A DNA stretch of 19,008 nt from Anaerolineae bacterium. GTDB lineage: Bacteria; Chloroflexota; Anaerolineae; Anaerolineales; E44-bin32. Positions 15,176 to 19,008 of the stretch are shown in pieces. The DNA lies in the NCBI GenBank assembly GCA_030598885.1, contig JAUVOZ010000018.1, positions 1 to 19,008 on the forward strand, given 5' to 3'. The position numbers and the translations under genes were made by a program. The notes beneath the pieces were generated by a model that ran no database searches, was not told where the DNA came from, and worked only from the letters and a program-made list of their open reading frames with translations. The stretch's first letter is position 1. Every line of letters begins with the position of its first letter.

Positions 15176-16393
15176 GTGGAATTCCGATTAAGCGCCGAAC
15201 AAGAGCTATTCAAACGAATGATCCGTGAGTACTGCGAGAAAAACGTCGAGCCTCGCTCGCGCGAGATGGACGACAAAGAAGACGGCATCCCGGATGAGAT
15301 CATTAAGGGATTAGCCGATCTGGGCGTCTTTGGTATCGTGATCCCCGAAAAGTATGGCGGTTCTGCTCCCGAAGGCGAGGAGATGGCCTACGCCAACATT
15401 GCGGTACAGGAACTTGGTCGAGCCGAGATGAGCATGGCTCTTCCCGTTTACACGTTACTGTGCCTTGGCTGGGGATTCCTCATCGCCAAATATGGCACGG
15501 AGCAGTTGAAGGAGGAGGTGCTCCCCAGAGTCGCCGCGGGTGAATATTTTACCGGCATCGCTACAACCGAGCCGGGCGGCGGTTCTGACATCGCTAATAT
15601 TCAGACGAGTGGTGTCTACAAGGACGGCAAGTTCATCGTCAACGGCGAAAAGGTGTATATCAGCGGAGTCCTGGAAGCAATCGAGCAGCGTGAGGGAGGT
15701 CACATCACTCTCATCCGCACCGATCCTGGGGCTGGTCATCGTGGGTTTACCTTCATCTTCATCCCCGCTAAATTACCTGGCATCTCTTATAGCGTGTACG
15801 AGGACATCGGTCGGATGGCTCTCTCGACAGGCGGTCTGGCGTATAAGGACGTGGAAGTACCTGAACATTACGTATTAGGCGAGGTCAACCGTGGTTTCTA
15901 TCTCAACATGGAGGGTTTTAATCTAGCCCGCATCCTGGTGTCCGCCGCCTGTGTCGGTATGGCCGAGAAAGCGCTGGAGATCTCCCGGGACTATGTGAAA
16001 CAGCGAGTACTCTTTGGACGACCTCTGGCCAAGTTCGAGGGGATCTCCTTCGAAATTGCTGATGACCATGCCAAACTTGAGCAAGTGAAGTTATACCTTC
16101 AGTACACAGCCTGGGCTGCTGATACGATATACAAAGAGCCTGGTTTTATCACCCAACGCGAACTCAGCCGGATGGTTTCGATCTGTAAGATGATAGCACC
16201 GAAGCTAGGAGCGGAGATAGCTCAACGTTGTATGACCCATCTCGGAGCGTTCAGCTATACCAAGGAGTGCTCACTGGGTCGTGGACTACGGGGAATTTTG
16301 TCTTATGTTGTCGGGGCTGAGGGCGGTTACCATATTCAGAAGCTCATCATCGCCCGAGAGTTCATAGGCGATGAGGCAGTGCCGTACCGCTAA
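15176..16393 (+). CDS. Acyl-CoA dehydrogenase (FAD flavoprotein)
   Basis: This 405-aa enzyme oxidises an acyl-CoA to the 2-enoyl-CoA, or reduces it in reverse, passing electrons to ETF. It shows the N-terminal helical domain, the FAD/substrate signature TTEPGGGSD (130-138), and the C-terminal domain signature RVLFGRPLAKFEGISFEIAD. A C-terminal GAEGGYHIQKLIIARE region stands where the usual YEGTSEIQR motif occurs. Glu382 there is the candidate catalytic base, so a Glu-type active site is retained. GTG 15176 is chosen for AGGAGGA (15164-15170) 5 bases upstream. The FixC gene follows after a 74-base gap that carries a shrunken heptad element, then FixX and the Etf genes, which are its natural electron partners. 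Substrate chain or ring is not determinable. Confidence 0.93.
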   Translation: MEFRLSAEQELFKRMIREYCEKNVEPRSREMDDKEDGIPDEIIKGLADLGVFGIVIPEKYGGSAPEGEEMAYANIAVQELGRAEMSMALPVYTLLCLGWGFLIAKYGTEQLKEEVLPRVAAGEYFTGIATTEPGGGSDIANIQTSGVYKDGKFIVNGEKVYISGVLEAIEQREGGHITLIRTDPGAGHRGFTFIFIPAKLPGISYSVYEDIGRMALSTGGLAYKDVEVPEHYVLGEVNRGFYLNMEGFNLARILVSAACVGMAEKALEISRDYVKQRVLFGRPLAKFEGISFEIADDHAKLEQVKLYLQYTAWAADTIYKEPGFITQRELSRMVSICKMIAPKLGAEIAQRCMTHLGAFSYTKECSLGRGLRGILSYVVGAEGGYHIQKLIIAREFIGDEAVPYR

Positions 16394-16399
16394 TGATCC

Positions 16400-16448
16400 G
16401 ACAGCAGTCAGTTGAAGGTAACTCTGTTACTTAAGACCGATATCTGAC
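16400..16448. repeat. Shrunken heptad repeat element 4 with nested hairpin
   Basis: CAGCAGTCAGT near 16402-16412 is a left-arm remnant, and GATATCTGAC (16439-16448) is the right-arm remnant, identical to the end of the element at 2158-2330. GTCAG (16407-16411) pairs with CTGAC (16444-16448). Between them GTAAC (16418-16422) pairs with GTTAC (16426-16430) around a TCT loop. The AAAAGGAGG SD of fixC lies just downstream, as at the full elements. Confidence 0.6.
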
Positions 16449-16467
16449 GATAAAAGGAGGGTTGTGA

Positions 16468-17781
16468 GTGGAGAAGGTCGAGTTTGTGGTCGTGGGAGCT
16501 GGATTGTCTGGCTTAGCTACTGCGATGGTTCTGGCCGAGGCGGGGGCTGAGGTGTTGGTCGTTGAGCGTGGTGATTATCCGGGCAGCAAGAATGTAACCG
16601 GGGGTCGCCTCTACCTGGGTCCTATTCGTTCATATTTGCCTGATCTATGGAAGGACGCCCCACTGGAACGCCGGGTCGTAAAAGAACGACTTACCATGAT
16701 GGCTCCTGAATCCTCCATCACCGTCGAATTGAGTAGCGATCGATTCCGTCGACCACCCTATCCCAGTTACACTCTCCTTTACGCGGTCTTCAACCGCTGG
16801 TTCGCTGACCAAGCATCAGAGCGAGGTGCTTTGGTCATCCCGGGATACAAGGTTGATGATTTGGTCGTGAAGGATGGGCGGGTTGTAGGCATTATCTCCT
16901 CCGGCGACGAAATACACGCCAACGCGGTTGTTGCTGCTGATGGTGCACATTCTTTTATGGCGGAAAAAGCTGGTTTGCGAAAACCGCACGCTGCGAAGAA
17001 TTTTGCCGTTGCCATCAAGGAGGTTATCGAGTTTACTCCTCAGGTCATCGAGGATCGCTTCGCGTTGGAAGATGGCGAAGGAACTGCACAATTATTCTTT
17101 GGTTCCTTGACTAAGGGTATTCATGGAGGTGGCTTTCTATACACCAATCTGGAGAGTCTGTCTCTCGGGCTGGTCCTTGCCATTCAGGATTTGATGGGAA
17201 AATCCGGTTTGGAACAAAACCAGGGACCGCCTCCCGTATCGCCCCACGATTTGTTTGAAGCCTTCAAAGAACGATCCGAAATCCGACCTCTAATTGCTGA
17301 TGGTCACACGGTCGAATATTCAGCCCACATTATCCCCAAAGGTGGCTTTCGAGCCATATCCCGATTGGTGACGGATGGGATGCTTGTCGTCGGCGATGCT
17401 GCCGGGTTTACATTGAACATGGGGGTGACCGTGCGCGGTATGGATTTCGCGCTAGCTTCAGGCGTGTTAGCTGCCCGAGCTCTCCTGCACGCTCGAGAGC
17501 AAGCTGATTTTTCGAGTGCCACTCTTTCCTACTATAAAACCCTACTGAAAGAGAGCTTCGTCTGGCAAGACCTAAAGACCTTCCAATACATGCCCGACTT
17601 TATGGCAAACCCCCGTCTTTACGAGCGATACCCATCAATGGCGTGTGATCTCTTGGAACAAATGCTGTGGATTGGAGAGCAACCCAAAGTGAAACTCTCA
17701 GCGACCATATTACGCACAATTCGTCAGAACTTACTCCGTGTGGATGTGCTGAGGGACCTTATCAGGATGCGAAAAATCTAA
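16468..17781 (+). CDS. fixC: FixC: FAD-dependent ETF:quinone oxidoreductase family protein
   Basis: This 437-aa flavoprotein takes electrons from EtfAB (FixAB) and passes them to quinone. In FixABCX it takes part in flavin-based electron bifurcation. The FAD-binding motif VVGAGLSGLATA is at about residues 7-18, followed by the ADP-ribose glutamate in VVERG and by GSKNVTGGRLY, a FixC hallmark. The second FAD motif is VVGDAAGFTLNMGVTVRGMD. Length matches FixC. It is shorter than mitochondrial-type ETF-QO because the ferredoxin domain is a separate gene immediately downstream. GTG 16468 is supported by AAAAGGAGG (16452-16460). The gene order here is acyl-CoA dehydrogenase, fixC, fixX, etfB, etfA, so CX precedes AB rather than the classic ABCX order. 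Confidence 0.93.
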   Translation: MEKVEFVVVGAGLSGLATAMVLAEAGAEVLVVERGDYPGSKNVTGGRLYLGPIRSYLPDLWKDAPLERRVVKERLTMMAPESSITVELSSDRFRRPPYPSYTLLYAVFNRWFADQASERGALVIPGYKVDDLVVKDGRVVGIISSGDEIHANAVVAADGAHSFMAEKAGLRKPHAAKNFAVAIKEVIEFTPQVIEDRFALEDGEGTAQLFFGSLTKGIHGGGFLYTNLESLSLGLVLAIQDLMGKSGLEQNQGPPPVSPHDLFEAFKERSEIRPLIADGHTVEYSAHIIPKGGFRAISRLVTDGMLVVGDAAGFTLNMGVTVRGMDFALASGVLAARALLHAREQADFSSATLSYYKTLLKESFVWQDLKTFQYMPDFMANPRLYERYPSMACDLLEQMLWIGEQPKVKLSATILRTIRQNLLRVDVLRDLIRMRKI

Positions 17782-17791
17782 TGAGTGTGCC

Positions 17792-18067
17792 ATGAACATT
17801 GAAGCCAAATTAGGCTTGGACGTTTTTAAAGTCGACACAGAGCCCCATATCGTTATCAAGCATGAGATCTGCCAGGCAAAATGCCAGATTCGCTACTGCC
17901 TTAATATCTGCCCAGCCGAGTTATATACACTGGACAAGCAGGATGAGGTTCAGGTGAATTATGAGGGATGCTTGGAGTGTGGGGCATGTCTCATGGCTTG
18001 CGAACATGAGGCGTTGACGTGGCAATATCCCCGGGCAGGATACGGGGTGCAGTATCGGTTTGGATAG
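17792..18067 (+). CDS. fixX: FixX: ferredoxin-like partner of FixC
   Basis: This 91-aa iron-sulfur protein has two cysteine quartets, at 27/31/36/40 and 60/63/66/70 (CLECGACLMAC), consistent with two [4Fe-4S] clusters. It ends with the FixX signature WQYPRAGYGVQYRFG. It relays electrons on the FixC flavoprotein. The start ATG 17792 is 11 bases after the fixC stop and has no clear SD. A tiny ATG frame overlaps the fixC stop at 17781, so translation may rely on coupling. Confidence 0.93.
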   Translation: MNIEAKLGLDVFKVDTEPHIVIKHEICQAKCQIRYCLNICPAELYTLDKQDEVQVNYEGCLECGACLMACEHEALTWQYPRAGYGVQYRFG

Positions 18068-18128
18068 AGATCGCAGGGTTTGAAGGATTACCGTCCATGT
18101 TTATCTCCCAACTCAAATGGAAAACCTT

Positions 18129-18938
18129 ATGAACATCATTGTTTGCATGAAACAGGTCATTGACCTGGAGCAGATTCGCATCAAGCCCAAGACCAGAGAG
18201 CCGGTTATTGAGGGGTTACCCTTCCTATTCGGTGACTTCGAAAAATGCGCGTTGGAGGAAGCGGTTCGTATCAAGGAGAAGCACGGCGGAAAGGTAACCG
18301 CTTTAGCTGTAGGCTCCCCTAAGCTAAGGGACACAATCAAGGAGGCGTTGGCCATTGGCGCGGATGAGGCCATCATCTTGATCGAACCAATTTTCCAGGA
18401 TTCTGATGCCATGGGCTCAGCTCGTGTTATAGCCAAAGCCATCGAAAAAGTAGGGGAGTACGACCTGATCCTGCTGGGCGATAGCTCAGCCGATGAGTAC
18501 TCAGGTGAGATTCCACCCCGGATCGCTGAGTTGTTGGACCTTCCCCAAGTTGGTTTCGTCCGGGAGATCGAGGTTATGACCGATAACGATCAGATGACTG
18601 ACACAAAAAAGGTTCGAGTCGTGCGCGACATGGAAGATGCTCTGGAAGTGGTTGAGATGGCTCTACCTGCTGTAGTAGGAGTCACCAGCGAATTAAACAC
18701 ACCCCGCTTGGCGCCGTTGTCCGCAATCCTGAAGGCCAGTCGGAAGCCATTGAATGAATGGGGACCAGACGATATCGGTGCCACGGCAGATGAGCTGGGT
18801 CCAAAGGCCTTGGTTGTCGAAGTGCTTAGCAATCTAGCCCCGATTCAGGACCGCAAGGGAATCAATTATCAGGATGTGGAGGAAGGAGTTGCAGAAGTCG
18901 TCAAGGCTCTACAGCAGGAAGGAGTCTTGACCCAATGA
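18129..18938 (+). CDS. etfB: Electron transfer flavoprotein beta subunit (EtfB/FixA)
   Basis: This 269-aa subunit partners EtfA to move electrons between acyl-CoA dehydrogenase and FixCX. The N-terminus MNIIVCMKQVID is canonical for EtfB. Later come GKVTALAVGSP, the GADEAIIL strand and the nucleotide-binding segment GDSSADEYSGEIPPRIAE. In common EtfB proteins this region reads more like GxQAxDGDTxQ, so the adenosine-binding loop is divergent. ATG 18129 is preferred to ATG 18117, which adds MENL before the canonical start; neither has a strong SD. The stop overlaps the ATG of the next gene (ATGA at 18935-18938), indicating translational coupling with EtfA. Whether this ETF is bifurcating cannot be settled from EtfB alone. 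Confidence 0.92.
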   Translation: MNIIVCMKQVIDLEQIRIKPKTREPVIEGLPFLFGDFEKCALEEAVRIKEKHGGKVTALAVGSPKLRDTIKEALAIGADEAIILIEPIFQDSDAMGSARVIAKAIEKVGEYDLILLGDSSADEYSGEIPPRIAELLDLPQVGFVREIEVMTDNDQMTDTKKVRVVRDMEDALEVVEMALPAVVGVTSELNTPRLAPLSAILKASRKPLNEWGPDDIGATADELGPKALVVEVLSNLAPIQDRKGINYQDVEEGVAEVVKALQQEGVLTQ

Positions 18939-19008
18939 ACGGGATTATTGTTTACTCCGAATTGGAAGAAACCGCCCTGGGATTGTTGACCAAGGGGCGG
19001 GAGTTGGC
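18935..19008 (+). CDS. etfA: Electron transfer flavoprotein alpha subunit (EtfA/FixB), N-terminal fragment cut by window edge
   Basis: The 24 complete codons read MNGIIVYSELEETALGLLTK and onward through GREL, the usual EtfA opening (a short beta strand, then a helix ending in GREL). The start overlaps the etfB stop as ATGA. GGAG at 18921-18924 serves as SD, 10 bases upstream. The gene continues beyond 19008 in frame. It is named from its N-terminus and its position after etfB. Confidence 0.88.
   Translation, partial: MNGIIVYSELEETALGLLTKGREL

Noticed and set aside
1..19008. tRNA or rRNA genes
   Set aside because: No cloverleaf-compatible TTCRANY arm context or rRNA signature was recognised in the intergenic spaces.

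Overview
The window reads as one strand of tightly packed, all-forward genes for anaerobic acyl-CoA metabolism. It has fifteen complete coding regions and one cut off by the right edge. No taxonomic marker is present. The gene set includes a fused ADP-forming acyl-CoA synthetase, an HgdB-type dehydratase protein with its ATP-driven activator, an aldehyde:ferredoxin oxidoreductase (AOR) family tungsto-enzyme with a four-cluster ferredoxin, and FixC/FixX/Etf electron-transfer proteins. These point to a strict anaerobe that ferments or syntrophically oxidises organic acids or amino acids. Chloroflexota or Desulfobacterota-like lineages are plausible hosts, but this is inference. TTG and GTG starts behind strong Shine-Dalgarno (SD) sequences are frequent.

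Layout. (1) Bases 30-273 are a heptanucleotide repeat element, followed by a fused 3-hydroxyacyl-CoA dehydrogenase/enoyl-CoA hydratase. (2) Bases 2158-2330 are a second heptad element. After it come an HgdB/BcrC-type dehydratase subunit, a fused ADP-forming acyl-CoA synthetase, an AMP-forming acyl-CoA ligase, a ketopantoate-reductase-family dehydrogenase, the ATPase activator of the dehydratase, and a CBS-CBS-ACT sensor protein. (3) Bases 9899-10122 are a third heptad element. It opens a visibly GC-richer block: thiolase, a 75-residue tryptophan-rich zinc ribbon, the AOR-family protein and its 16-cysteine ferredoxin. (4) After an AT-rich junction come a class I methyltransferase, an acyl-CoA dehydrogenase, FixC, FixX, EtfB and the start of EtfA.

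How the genes may work together (inference). Free acids are charged to CoA thioesters by the AMP-forming ligase. A 2-oxoacid may be reduced to a 2-hydroxyacid by the PanE-like enzyme. The radical dehydratase and its activator would make a 2-enoyl-CoA. The hydratase/dehydrogenase fusion and the thiolase run beta-oxidation, or its reverse. The acyl-CoA dehydrogenase exchanges electrons through EtfAB and FixCX with quinone, possibly by electron bifurcation with ferredoxin. The ADP-forming synthetase recovers ATP from acyl-CoA. The AOR/ferredoxin pair handles low-potential chemistry: aldehyde/acid interconversion or, less surely, BamBC-like aryl-CoA reduction.

The most unusual structure is not a gene. 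It is a family of intergenic elements built from 7-base units of CAGTANN type on the left and CTGANNN type on the right. The arms are inverted relative to each other, separated by a 28-49 base loop, and the right arm runs up to the SD sequence of the next gene. Three full copies and one shrunken copy are visible. The second point of interest is a lone HgdB-type subunit with an HgdC-type activator, where two different dehydratase subunits would normally be expected.
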